Source of the DNA: Aquisalimonas sp007126095
GTDB taxonomy: Bacteria; Pseudomonadota; Gammaproteobacteria; Nitrococcales; Aquisalimonadaceae
Direction: 5' to 3'
Assembly (NCBI RefSeq): GCF_048323695.1
Contig: NZ_JBLWFT010000003.1
Location: 201,405-265,404, forward strand
Length of the DNA: 64,000 nt
Made by a program: the position numbers and the translations under genes. The notes below the pieces were generated by a model. That model was not told the DNA's origin. It saw only the letters and a program-made list of their open reading frames with translations, and made no database searches. Shown here in pieces: positions 45,233-54,461 of the stretch. How positions within the stretch are numbered: position 1 is the first letter of the stretch; each line of letters opens with the position of its first letter.

Positions 45233-45413
45233 ACTGCCCCCGATCCAGTCGTATACGTAGTACTGCGAGTGGCTGCGTATCGCGCCTGCATGGTATCGAA
45301 TCGCAACAGGCATCGCTCTCGCAACACTCGGGCGGGGCACTGTCCCATTTCCGTTTCAGGAGGCGTAATGTGTTGATGAACAGCCGTGACGCGGGTGCCC
45401 CGAGGAGCGACAC

Positions 45414-45833
45414 ATGACTACCGATGAACGCCATCAGGTGATTCTGATCCGCGACTGGGATGTGCAGGTGTCCGGGTCGGGCTGCTGCGGCCGGCTTTCG
45501 GGCGGGGACAGCGTGCTGGCCGACAGCAAGACATTCGCGGAAGCCCGCTCGGGCATGCAGGCGATGGGCGAGGTCTATCGCGCGCTGTCCAGCGCATACG
45601 GTGAGCGCGTGGAAATCACGGTGATCGACGCCCGCAACTTTGTCGCGCTGCTCGTCCTGCTCACGCGGCACGCGTGGCAGCGCGGCGGTTGGCGCCAGGC
45701 GCTGCGTACCTGGCGCCACGGCATGTCGCACGTTGGTGTGGTCTGTGACGGCGAAGTCCTATTCGCCGACCGCATCCCGGCGCCGGACGAGGCGGTCACC
45801 GCGGTGGGCCGCGTGCTGGAGAAGCCCGCCTAG
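45414..45833 (+). CDS. Hypothetical protein with vicinal cysteines (possible thioredoxin-like fold)
   Basis: 139 residues, cytosolic, no family recognised. Starts with a beta strand VILIRDWDV followed by SGSGCCGRLSGG, a loop with two adjacent cysteines. Helix FAEARSGMQAMGEVYRALSSAYG and strand VEITVIDARN follow; the end is VGVVCDGEVLFADRIPAPDEAV. The strand-Cys loop-helix-strand order suggests a thioredoxin- or ArsD-like fold. AGGAGCGACAC precedes the ATG. Overlaps the convergent GFA gene by 4 bp. Confidence 0.75.
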   Translation: MTTDERHQVILIRDWDVQVSGSGCCGRLSGGDSVLADSKTFAEARSGMQAMGEVYRALSSAYGERVEITVIDARNFVALLVLLTRHAWQRGGWRQALRTWRHGMSHVGVVCDGEVLFADRIPAPDEAVTAVGRVLEKPA

Positions 45834-46252
45834 CTGCCTGAATACTGCGCAAACACCTCGGCGCCGGTGAGCGCCTTGGTCTTCTCGGCGAACGAGTAGA
45901 ACGCGGGCTTGTGATCGATGAAGATCTCCTCGGCCAGCGTCCACGCCCCGTCGCCGTCGAACAGCCCGACGGGAATGGCGTAGAAGCCATCCTCCTTCAG
46001 GCGGTAGAACAGGTGTGTGCCACAGACCCGGCAGAAGCCGCGCTCCGCCCATTCCGAGGAGCTGAACGTGGCAATCTGATCCTCGCCCTGGAACGTCACC
46101 GCATTTCCGCACTCGACCGCCATGAGCGGCCCACCACCCCACTTCCGGCACATGACGCAGTGGCACACGCCCATGTGATCGCTTTTCACCGTGGCAACGA
46201 CGCTGACGGCGCCGCAGAGGCAAGCACCGCGGTGTTCGGCTGCAGAATCCAT
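45830..46252 (-). CDS. GFA family (glutathione-dependent formaldehyde-activating-like) protein
   Basis: 140 residues of the Mss4-like fold. Zinc-binding cysteines in GACLCGAV, CHCVMCRKW and FCRVCGTHLFYR; the family pattern is complete. Family members bind glutathione adducts; the formaldehyde role is proven for only one member, so substrate is open. Next to the truncated tag remnant; gap 18 bp. Confidence 0.9.
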   Translation of the reverse strand: MDSAAEHRGACLCGAVSVVATVKSDHMGVCHCVMCRKWGGGPLMAVECGNAVTFQGEDQIATFSSSEWAERGFCRVCGTHLFYRLKEDGFYAIPVGLFDGDGAWTLAEEIFIDHKPAFYSFAEKTKALTGAEVFAQYSGS

Positions 46253-46270
46253 GTCTTTCTCCCTCCGTAT

Positions 46271-46519
46271 TCAGCGGCCGGCAACGGGCCGCACGAACGA
46301 CTCCCGTGCGTGGGGGGCAGCGCCGCGAATCACGCAATCCTCGGCATGGTCATTGATCAGCCCCATGGCCTGCATGAAAGCGTAGACGGTTGTGGGGCCG
46401 ACGAACCTCCAGCCGAGTTCCTTGAGATCACGGGACAAAACGGCCGACTCCGCTGAAGTCGATACCGTCTGCGGCGCGGCAACCGGCGCCCCGTCCGCCG
46501 CCGGGGTCTCCTTGGTCAT
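46271..46519 (-). pseudogene. tag: C-terminal remnant of DNA-3-methyladenine glycosylase I (tag)
   Basis: 82 codons remain. LSRDLKELGWRFVGPTTVYAFMQAMGLINDHAEDC matches the C-terminal third of TagI (in parts: the helix-hairpin region and FMQA.GLVNDH). A full enzyme has about 190 residues; the N-terminal catalytic part, including the base-binding Glu and Trp, is absent and no homologous sequence is seen in the 90 bp upstream. The frame opens with ATG and is intact, so a short product may be made, but glycosylase activity is not expected. Confidence 0.8.
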
Positions 46520-46607
46520 GGTCGATGCCTCTCAAAGTGACGCGCAATCCACAACATACACGCGGCGCCCGATCACCGCATGCCGACCGGAGCCACAGCG
46601 CCCGCCA

Positions 46608-47804
46608 TCAGAATGCGAACCAGCCCCGGGGCGTCCACACCGCATCGAGGGCCCGGGTCTCCGGGTCGAAGCGGTAGACGTTGATGCCGCCCTTGGGGCG
46701 GCGCTGGCCGGTGACCAGCACGTTCGACGCCGGGGCGGCATCGATCGACGGGATGTGCCGGTCCGTCCCCGGGTACGGGCTCTGCCCCAGGTCCAGGAAC
46801 GCCGTGTGGAACGGGTCGTCGATGTGGTGGAGCGCCACGAAGTGACTCCGCCGCTCCACACGCACGAACCACTCGTCGTCGATGAACAGCGCCCCGACCT
46901 GCGCTCCACGCAGGTGGCCCTCTTCGCCTTCCCGGCCACCTTCGGGGATGTCGATCAGCCGGTCCAGCCTGAGCCGTTCTTCGGGGGGAAGATCGCCGAG
47001 TTCCTTGCCCTCCGGCACTTCCACATCACGCCGCGGCTTGCCATACCAGTAGTTCGCAAGCTGCCAGCGTCGCTCGCCTGTATCCGTTTCCCACACGAAG
47101 CCCCACTTATTCTCGCCAGCCGCGACCACATACTGCCCGTCCGGGCTAATGTCGCCGTGGGCTTTTCCGTAGAGACCGGGGAGCTTGTTTAACGGCCTCG
47201 TCGTTTCAAGATCCCAAACAACCGGCCCATCGAACCTTGAAATTCGACGGTCGTCCAATGGGCCGTACTCACCCAAGGCCCTTTTGTCCCAATCTGCGCC
47301 CTCAGCCACGCTGAGCAATATGCCCGCGTCCTCATGAAGCGCCAGGTTAAGCAGGGTTCCAAGGAACTGGCCTCCCTCGCTGTCCGTTTTCACGGGCTCC
47401 TTCTGATCGCCCCATCCTTTGTAGATGTGAAACCTGGCATCCGAGGAGAAATACGTCTTGAGATCCGAACCCATGACGTGGCCGTAAGTCGGGAAGTGCT
47501 CGAACGACTCCAGCACCTCCCCGTCCACCGTCTGCACGTGCACCACGTCATCCAGGTCCTGCCACAGGAACGTGTCGTCGCGCCCGGAAACGAAGTGCGC
47601 CGAGTAGATGTTCGCGTTGCGGCTCACCACGCTGCGCCAGCGCTCCTCCGTGTCCCACAGGATCAGGCGTCGGTTGTCGTGGGAGCTCACCACGTAGCGG
47701 CCGTCGTCCGAGACACTCACCACCTGCGCCGGGCCGGGCTGCAGCAGCGAGCACCCCCCTAGCCCGGACAGGGCAACCAACCAACCGACACGCAGCCAAA
47801 CCAT
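46608..47804 (-). CDS. Propeller-like lipoprotein, probable T6SS immunity protein
   Basis: 398 residues. Lipobox LSGLGGC at about 13-19 marks a lipoprotein. The body has WD40-like blade repeats: VVSVSDDGRYVVSSHDNRRLILWDTE, GDISPDGQYVVAAGENKWGFVWETDTG and SIDAAPASNVLVTGQ (each in part). It starts on the base after the stop of the lipase-type gene, so it is translationally linked to it. Periplasmic lipoproteins encoded directly after T6SS lipases are usually their immunity partners; that role is inferred here. Confidence 0.75.
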   Translation of the reverse strand: MVWLRVGWLVALSGLGGCSLLQPGPAQVVSVSDDGRYVVSSHDNRRLILWDTEERWRSVVSRNANIYSAHFVSGRDDTFLWQDLDDVVHVQTVDGEVLESFEHFPTYGHVMGSDLKTYFSSDARFHIYKGWGDQKEPVKTDSEGGQFLGTLLNLALHEDAGILLSVAEGADWDKRALGEYGPLDDRRISRFDGPVVWDLETTRPLNKLPGLYGKAHGDISPDGQYVVAAGENKWGFVWETDTGERRWQLANYWYGKPRRDVEVPEGKELGDLPPEERLRLDRLIDIPEGGREGEEGHLRGAQVGALFIDDEWFVRVERRSHFVALHHIDDPFHTAFLDLGQSPYPGTDRHIPSIDAAPASNVLVTGQRRPKGGINVYRFDPETRALDAVWTPRGWFAF

Positions 47805-50042
47805 CTACTCACCCCCGTATTCTGTCCATGAACCGAAACCCGTGCGCGCCTTGAGTAGCTGGCCGACTATCCGTCTCTTGTAAACGCGCTCAAAAAGGGT
47901 CTCGTCATTCCTCTCGAACCCCATCAACCCCTCCGGTACCCGCATGCCACTGTGCTGGTGCAACACATCCTCCTGGTTGAAGTCCGTGACTTCGGCGGTG
48001 AACAAGCCATCACTGGTCAGTCCGCCACGCTCCATATCCACCCCGTCATACCCCATAGCCGACCGAGGCGAATGGTTGACATGAAAGCGGTTCCGCCACA
48101 GTGCGTGCAGGGCATCAAAGTAAGCCTTGGCGCTGGCTTCGGTGATCCGCTCGTCCAGGGCGACCGGGCTGAGCAGGTCGTATTCAGGCAGCAGATCGGG
48201 TGCGGGTGCGCTGGCGGTGCGCGCCTCGTCCATCACGGCGTTGCGAAACCGGGACCACGCGGCGCGGACATGCGGCCTCCGTGCGTAGTCGTCGAGACGA
48301 CGCTCGTAATCCGTCCGAGTCTCGCGCCCCATGGGTGCCGGCATCCGGTAGTGGGAGCCCAGGTAAGGCTCCAGCAGCCTTCGAAACTCACTGTTCATGC
48401 TCATCCGCCAGCGGTGTTTGGGGTAGACGCCGCCGAACATCCCGAGGATCGCCTCCCGCAGTGATCCGCTGCCGGGACTTGGCGCCTCGCCCCCGAGGAC
48501 GTTGTCGCCATTGGAGTGCAACACCAGAAAACGCTCGGCCGCCCGGTGGGCGCGAGGGAACACCGCCGTGCCCAGCGGGCTGGGGTCGTCCGGATCGTCG
48601 CGCTCGTTGTCCGGGGCTGGAGAGAGCGCGGTGTCGGCCACGGCCGCCTGCCACAGCACGACGCTGTCGACCACACGGCGCGGATCGCCGGTATCGGCAT
48701 GGACGTGCAGCGCACTGAGCACCACGCGCGCGCCCAGTGAATGCCCCATGAGCGTGACGGCGACGCCGGCGTCGTGTAGCTGGCGCAGCAGCGGCACCAG
48801 CCTGCGGCCGGCCACGACCGCCGCCGTCTGGGACTCCTTGAAGTTCCTGGTTCCGTTGTCACCGGTCCAGGTGACCCCGATACAGCGGGTGTAGCGCTCC
48901 CAGGGCCAGTCATCGTCGTTCTCGCCACCAAGCCCGGCCGCCCGGTTGAGGTTGTACTCCATACACAGCAGCCAGCCCCAGGCGCCCTCGCCGTTGAGCC
49001 GCTCATCCGGGTCCATGTTCGGCTCGATGTTCACCATCTGCGGATAATCGATCGCCCGACGGAACTCCGGGAATCGATCCGCGAGGACGGAGTGGTCATA
49101 GGCGATGGGCCGGGCGACGTCGTCGTCGACCACTGCGGACCAGTGGCTTCGATGCACACTGATGCGCTCGTCGAGCCTGTACTCCTGATCCAGCTCGTTG
49201 ATTCGCTTAGGCAGGCCACCATGGTCGACGTTGTATCCATGCACAAAGATCACGGCGTTGCCCTGCGCCTGGAAGTACCGGAGCTCCTGATCGCTCAGGC
49301 GGTACGCCGGATCCGGGGCGTCCTCGGGCGCAAGGCGCAGGTCGACCATGACGGGAGGCGGCAGGCAGCGCACCTTGAGCGGCTCGCGCAGCGGGCCGTC
49401 GATCCGGAACACCACCGGCGTCCCGGGCAGCACGCGCACGTCACCCTCCACATCGTCGCCCACGACGCCGTAGATGGCCGCATCCACCCATGGTGCGTCG
49501 GTAGCGGCCGTGTCACGAATAGCCGACTCGCGGGGCAGTGCAACACGGATCTCCATCTCCCCGCCGAAGGTCAGCTCGGGGAAGGCGACCTCGCCGGCGG
49601 CATCGGCGGTCGCCTCGAAGGTCACATCCGCTTCCCGGTCTCGCAGCAGGACACGCGCACCGGCCCAGTCCGGCTGCCAGTCCGTCTCCGGTGAGGTCTC
49701 CAGGCGCAGCCGCAACGACTGTATGACCCGCGCCAGGGGCGACGGCGTGCGATTGCGCGTGCCCTGGACGCGCAGCCCGAAACGCAGGCCGGCCGCCTGC
49801 CCACCACCCCGGGAGCAGCCGCCACCGCCGTCGGGCAGGGTAACCTCGGCGACGTAGTCGGTCTGCCCGGACCGCAGCTCCACCTCCTTCTCCGTGATCG
49901 GATCGCCCCTGCGGTCCCCGTTGCCATCCACGCAGTAGACGGACACTGTCGCCACGTCGCCGTCTTCGGCGCGGCGGGCACGAAAACGCAGTTGCCGCGT
50001 CTCCTGAGGCCTGACCATTCTCTCCAGCTCCGTACCCGGCAT
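47805..50042 (-). CDS. T6SS-associated alpha/beta-hydrolase (Tle-like lipase effector candidate)
   Basis: About 745 residues. An N-terminal Ig/beta region (1-230) is followed by a hydrolase domain with the oxyanion segment VIFVHGYNVDHGG (about 268) and nucleophile elbow LMGHSLGARV (Ser near 435). GxSxG with this oxyanion motif suits a phospholipase or esterase. Its start overlaps the end of vgrG: three in-frame starts exist (GTG 50054, GTG 50051, ATG 50042); the ATG, 11 nt after GGAG, is preferred. Encoded between a VgrG and a lipoprotein, the standard layout for a VgrG-delivered Tle effector. Confidence 0.8.
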   Translation of the reverse strand: MPGTELERMVRPQETRQLRFRARRAEDGDVATVSVYCVDGNGDRRGDPITEKEVELRSGQTDYVAEVTLPDGGGGCSRGGGQAAGLRFGLRVQGTRNRTPSPLARVIQSLRLRLETSPETDWQPDWAGARVLLRDREADVTFEATADAAGEVAFPELTFGGEMEIRVALPRESAIRDTAATDAPWVDAAIYGVVGDDVEGDVRVLPGTPVVFRIDGPLREPLKVRCLPPPVMVDLRLAPEDAPDPAYRLSDQELRYFQAQGNAVIFVHGYNVDHGGLPKRINELDQEYRLDERISVHRSHWSAVVDDDVARPIAYDHSVLADRFPEFRRAIDYPQMVNIEPNMDPDERLNGEGAWGWLLCMEYNLNRAAGLGGENDDDWPWERYTRCIGVTWTGDNGTRNFKESQTAAVVAGRRLVPLLRQLHDAGVAVTLMGHSLGARVVLSALHVHADTGDPRRVVDSVVLWQAAVADTALSPAPDNERDDPDDPSPLGTAVFPRAHRAAERFLVLHSNGDNVLGGEAPSPGSGSLREAILGMFGGVYPKHRWRMSMNSEFRRLLEPYLGSHYRMPAPMGRETRTDYERRLDDYARRPHVRAAWSRFRNAVMDEARTASAPAPDLLPEYDLLSPVALDERITEASAKAYFDALHALWRNRFHVNHSPRSAMGYDGVDMERGGLTSDGLFTAEVTDFNQEDVLHQHSGMRVPEGLMGFERNDETLFERVYKRRIVGQLLKARTGFGSWTEYGGE

Positions 50043-50047
50043 CGCTG

Positions 50048-52066
50048 TCACCACTCCGTTGGTTCAATGTCCATGGCGCCTTCCACGGCCACTTTGGTCA
50101 GACCAGCGCACTCCGATGGCTTGACCACCACCGGCTCGACCGGGATCGGCCCACCGGTGTTGTAGTCCACATCCCCCTGCATGACCAAGCTGCCGTTCGC
50201 CCGCAGGGTGACATCCCCGCCCCACAAGGCCGTGCGGCCGCCGCTGTCCACCGACAGCCCGGCCGACCGGGATGCGTTGGTGAGGGTGATCGTCCCGCGG
50301 TGAGAGCGGAGGCGTATCGGGCCGGCAGCCTGGAGCTGCAGATCCCCGCCGAGCGTCTGCCAGACGCCGTCCCCGCCGGAGAGGCGAACCCGCGTGCCGG
50401 CCGCGCCACGCAGGGTCGCCCCCTTGGCCGCGCGCAACTGCAGTGCCCCGCCGCTGGCCACGCGCACCCCGGAACCACCCGTCAGGTTGATGGACTGCGC
50501 CGCGCGCACGTAGACGCCCGCCTCACCGGCCACGGTCACGCTCTCGTTTACGGTGAGCGTGTCGTCGCCGGCGACGTCGTCCCGGCGGTCACCACCGGTG
50601 CGCTCGAGCAGATCGCCGCCACACTCCAGGTTCAACAATCCCTTCTCGCTGGCCAGCCGCACGAGCTCGCTTACGCGCTCGTCCTCCACCCGGAACTGGA
50701 GGCAGTTGTCCGCGCCCGGCGAGTGCAGGGTGAGGTGAGTCTGTTCCGGCACGCGGACGCCGGCCGACGTGACCGTCAGGCCCTGACCGGCCGCGGACAC
50801 CCACGCCCCGTCGCGCCCCTTGGTGCGCGCGGCCTGCTGGCGGTTCCTGGCTGTGGGCAGGACGCCGAGGATGACGGGGGCATCCGGGTCGTGCTCCAGG
50901 CACGACACCAGCACACGGTTCCCATCGGCCAGCGGGGTGTACCAACCCGCTCCACTACTGCTGCCCCGGCCGTTGAACGCGGTCACGCGGGGCAGTTCGC
51001 CCGAGGGCTGCTCATCCTGCGCCAGGCGAAGCCGGGCGCCGCCGCCCGGGAAGGCCTCGGGACCTCGGGTCGACCGAGATACGATCTCCGCGCTCATTGC
51101 CAATGGCCGCGCCACTTTGGGCGGCTCCGGCGGGCGGTAGATGCGTTCCTGACCGTCGTCCCACTCCGGCACCGCCTCCAGGCTGAGCTGGAAACCACCG
51201 GGCACCTGTTCACCACTGCGATCAAGGTTCAGGCGGTGGTGGGTATGAACAAGGAGATACGGGACATCAGGCCCGTCATCACTGGCGACTTTCAGCCGAT
51301 CACCGGCGGTCAGGTCGGCCCTGGGGCCGGACGCCTTCAGGCGGCAGGTGGCCGCATCGGCACGCTGGCGCCTCACCGTGCGCAGCCGCTGCGCATCCTC
51401 ACGCATCCGTGGCGCCACCGGTGCCGTGGGCGGCACCGCGAGCTGGCGCACGAAGGCGTGCCGATCAAACCCGTGCGCCCCCGGCGCCACGGACTGCGGC
51501 GACAACACGGCAGTCTGCGCGTGTAACGGGAAGTCCCGCGGGTCCTCCACGAACCGGATGCACTCCTCAGCGCCGTCGCCCCAGGCGTAACAGACACCGG
51601 CCCGGGCCAGCACGCGCTGCAACAGGTCAAGATCGCTCTCCTCGGCCTGCAGCAGGTGCCTGCGCCGCTCGAGGGTATCGCCGCGCCAGTCCATGGCCGG
51701 GGCGGGATAACCGGCCCGGTGCAGCAGGTGGGCCACCAGCTCCCGGTGCTCCACGGCGGTAAACAGGCGCGTGGCCCGGCCCCGGGCAAGCTGTGTGAGG
51801 CGGGGCTCGATGGTCAGCTCGAAATAGCGCCGCCCCGTCTGCGCGCAGTCACCGCCACGCAGCCAGGTAACCACGCCCCCGCGGCACCGCCGCCCCCAGT
51901 CGCCGTTGCCCCACTCCAGGTGGGCCGGCTGGCCGATGATATCGGTGCGGGCAGGCGCCTGCTCGCCCTTGCCCACCACCACGTAGGCCCACGCCCGAAA
52001 GGGGCTGGACACCCACTCGCGCACATCCAGCCGCTTGACCGGGAATGCGGTCTGACCCAGCCACAC
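50048..52066 (-). CDS. vgrG: Type VI secretion tip protein VgrG (second copy)
   Basis: 672 residues. gp27-like N-terminus (FPVKRLDVREWVSSPFRAW...), the AEESDLDLLQRVLARAGVCYAW region, a gp5 OB-fold around LPRVTAFNGRGSSSGAGWYTPLADGNRVLVSCLEHDPDAPVILGVLP (in parts), then the DUF2345 beta-helix with many SINLTGGSGVRVASGG-like repeats. Ends with a short extension VEPVVVKPSECAGL that may dock the effector. Starts at GTG 52066, preceded by GGGGGCGC. Directly upstream of the lipase gene and overlapping it. Confidence 0.92.
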   Translation of the reverse strand: MWLGQTAFPVKRLDVREWVSSPFRAWAYVVVGKGEQAPARTDIIGQPAHLEWGNGDWGRRCRGGVVTWLRGGDCAQTGRRYFELTIEPRLTQLARGRATRLFTAVEHRELVAHLLHRAGYPAPAMDWRGDTLERRRHLLQAEESDLDLLQRVLARAGVCYAWGDGAEECIRFVEDPRDFPLHAQTAVLSPQSVAPGAHGFDRHAFVRQLAVPPTAPVAPRMREDAQRLRTVRRQRADAATCRLKASGPRADLTAGDRLKVASDDGPDVPYLLVHTHHRLNLDRSGEQVPGGFQLSLEAVPEWDDGQERIYRPPEPPKVARPLAMSAEIVSRSTRGPEAFPGGGARLRLAQDEQPSGELPRVTAFNGRGSSSGAGWYTPLADGNRVLVSCLEHDPDAPVILGVLPTARNRQQAARTKGRDGAWVSAAGQGLTVTSAGVRVPEQTHLTLHSPGADNCLQFRVEDERVSELVRLASEKGLLNLECGGDLLERTGGDRRDDVAGDDTLTVNESVTVAGEAGVYVRAAQSINLTGGSGVRVASGGALQLRAAKGATLRGAAGTRVRLSGGDGVWQTLGGDLQLQAAGPIRLRSHRGTITLTNASRSAGLSVDSGGRTALWGGDVTLRANGSLVMQGDVDYNTGGPIPVEPVVVKPSECAGLTKVAVEGAMDIEPTEW

Positions 52067-52128
52067 GCGCCCCCAGGGCCGCGACCACGGTGTATCTGCC
52101 GTGACGGAACCTCCCTGTACCGTTGCGT

Positions 52129-54219
52129 TCAGTTCTCGGCGATGTCGCTGGCCGTCAGGGTGATGCGGTCGCCACTGATGCTGACCTCCTCCCCGTCGAG
52201 CACCACATCGCCGTTGCCGCAGATCCGCAGCCCGCCGCTCTGCCCAATCGCGATATCGCCGTCGCCGGTGCTCACCAGCGCCAGATCGCCGTCCACCTCC
52301 AGGTCCAGGGCCCCGGCCTCGGCGATCATCGCGGCATCCCCCTCCGTGGCGCGCATGCTTAGCCCGCCACCGGCCTCCACACGCAGCTCGCCCCCGGCGC
52401 TGATCCCGGCATCACCTTCAACGGCTTCCTGGAGCAGGTCCCCCTCGTCCGTGGACAGCTCCAGCCGGTCGGACGCGCTCCACGTCACCGCGCCACGCTC
52501 GGCACGGAGGGTGTGATCGCCGACCACGCTGGCGGCGTAATCGCCCTCCACCTCAACGCGCCGGTCGCCGCCACTGCGCACGGTGAGATCGCCACCGCTG
52601 GTGAGCGCCATGCTGCCCTCCTCCGTGGTGAGGGCCACCCGCCGCTGCGACTCACTCTGTTCCATCACGAGACTGCCCGCCTCTTTGGCGGCGGTGAGGC
52701 TCAGCCGGGTCGTGCCCGGCCTGTCATCAAGACAGAACGCATGGCCCGCGGGCGTTCGCAGCACATGATGGTGGGGGTTTTCGGTGGTCACCGGCGGGCG
52801 CTGCCTGTCGGACGGGAGCGCCCCCAGAATCACCGGGCGCTCGCTGTCACCGTTCAGCCCCGCCATGGCGACCCTGGTTTTCGGCAGCAGCGGAAAATGC
52901 AGGCCGTAGTCCGTGCCGCCGTATGGTTGCGCCATACGTACCGGCGGGCTCGCTTCGGCGGTGTCGGCGTCGCCCTCGTCCAGCGCGAGACGGACCCGGT
53001 AGGCACCCTCCTGATCCAGGTGGGCCTGCCCCGACTCTCTCCCCTCCACCTCGCCGACCAGCAGGCCGGCGCCGGCCGCCGGACGCCCCACCGGAGCGGT
53101 CCGATACGGCACGGCCACCGGGAGCAGCCGTGCGGTACAGCGGTAAGTGGGACGACCAGCGCCCTCGCCGCCCTTCAGTGCCGCCGCCTGATCACCGTGA
53201 TGGCTGGCCGAGACGGTCACGTACTCGCCATTGACGGCGTCGTCCGGGTGGCCGGAGAGCCGGATGCGCACGCCGGGCCCGAGGTGGCGGCACGCCGTCT
53301 CGATCTCCACGCCTTCGCGCTGGGCGTCCCAGGCCGCCAGATGCACGCCGGCGAGCGCGCGAGAGGCCTCGCGCCCGCCGCCACGCTGCCCGAACAGCTC
53401 CACCCGGCCGGCGCCGCTGGTGCCCTCGGCCAGGCCGGGCGCGTTGTCCTGGGGATAGGCGGGATCGAAGTCGGCAACACGCACGCCGGCCGGTTGCAGC
53501 GCATCCCAGTGGCGCAGCGCGTGCACGGTGTTGTCATGACCTCGGACCTGGCCGCTCTGGCGCTGGTAGGTCAGCTCGAGACACCCGTCCACCGCCTGGG
53601 CCAGATCGTCGTGGATGACCGCCACCGGGCCGTCCGCCTCCTGGCGGACCAGCAGCAGGAGCCCGTCCCGTGACAGCACGCGCTGGAGAAATACCGCATC
53701 GGGCTCGTCGTTCTGCACCACCATGGGCTGTTGCGGGCAGTCCCGCCCGACTTCGGCCTCCACCCGCACACCGTCGGGCAGTACGGCCTCAAGCACTGCG
53801 GTTGCGATCTCAGGGGCCGTGCGCTTGCGGAATACGCGGTGGTGCACCGCGTGGGTCAGCAGCCACAGCGGCGAGTGCAGGCGCAGCCGCGCCTCATGGC
53901 CCACATCCCCCTCGCCAGTCTGCTCCACCGCCACAACCACGCCGTGGATCACCGAGGCCGCATCCCCCAGCCCCAGTGCCAGCCGGGCCGGTGCGCCGAG
54001 GAGTGCCCTGGCATCCAGTGGCTCGCGGCTCACCACCGCCACATCGAACCGGTAATCCGCGTCCACCGCGTGCTCGTCACACGCCAGGGTTTCCACCTCC
54101 AGCGCGTCCGGGGGAAGGCCGGGCAGCTCCAGCCGGAACTGCCTGTGGGGGTGCGGGGCAATCAGCGGATCATCCGCCCCGCCTGCAGCACTCGCCATTT
54201 CCGCCTGACGTCCTGTCAT
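52129..54219 (-). CDS. vgrG: Type VI secretion tip protein VgrG (first copy)
   Basis: 696 residues from the ATG at 54219 (GGGAGTG upstream). FRLELPGLPPDALEVETLACDEHAV, LQRVLSRDGLLLLVR, an OB-fold with YRVRLALDEGDADTAEASPPVRMAQPYGG and HFPLLPKTRVAMAGLNGDSERPVILGALPSD (in parts), and a C-terminal beta-helix rich in repeats (GDLTVRSGGDRRVEVEGDY). Ends ITLTASDIAEN without an effector domain. Divergent in sequence from the adjacent VgrG, so the pair may form a heterotrimer or serve two cargos. No Hcp, PAAR or sheath genes in the window. Confidence 0.92.
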   Translation of the reverse strand: MTGRQAEMASAAGGADDPLIAPHPHRQFRLELPGLPPDALEVETLACDEHAVDADYRFDVAVVSREPLDARALLGAPARLALGLGDAASVIHGVVVAVEQTGEGDVGHEARLRLHSPLWLLTHAVHHRVFRKRTAPEIATAVLEAVLPDGVRVEAEVGRDCPQQPMVVQNDEPDAVFLQRVLSRDGLLLLVRQEADGPVAVIHDDLAQAVDGCLELTYQRQSGQVRGHDNTVHALRHWDALQPAGVRVADFDPAYPQDNAPGLAEGTSGAGRVELFGQRGGGREASRALAGVHLAAWDAQREGVEIETACRHLGPGVRIRLSGHPDDAVNGEYVTVSASHHGDQAAALKGGEGAGRPTYRCTARLLPVAVPYRTAPVGRPAAGAGLLVGEVEGRESGQAHLDQEGAYRVRLALDEGDADTAEASPPVRMAQPYGGTDYGLHFPLLPKTRVAMAGLNGDSERPVILGALPSDRQRPPVTTENPHHHVLRTPAGHAFCLDDRPGTTRLSLTAAKEAGSLVMEQSESQRRVALTTEEGSMALTSGGDLTVRSGGDRRVEVEGDYAASVVGDHTLRAERGAVTWSASDRLELSTDEGDLLQEAVEGDAGISAGGELRVEAGGGLSMRATEGDAAMIAEAGALDLEVDGDLALVSTGDGDIAIGQSGGLRICGNGDVVLDGEEVSISGDRITLTASDIAEN

Positions 54220-54461
54220 CGCACACACTCCCTGTGACACCACAATCCAGCCCGGCATGAGCAATGGCGGGCTGAACGCGCGGCAACGTCAGGGGGGCAA
54301 GCGATAGGCGAGCCATGGGCCCGGTGCGCTCGACATCCCTGTGCGCTGCGGCTGCTCCTGCCTCCCAACCGCTCCGTGGCCGGGCATCCAGAATCGTGAA
54401 TCTAGCGTCTTAACGGCTGCGGTGCAAAGCCCTCGATAACGTAGGCCGGGCTCCCGCCCCC

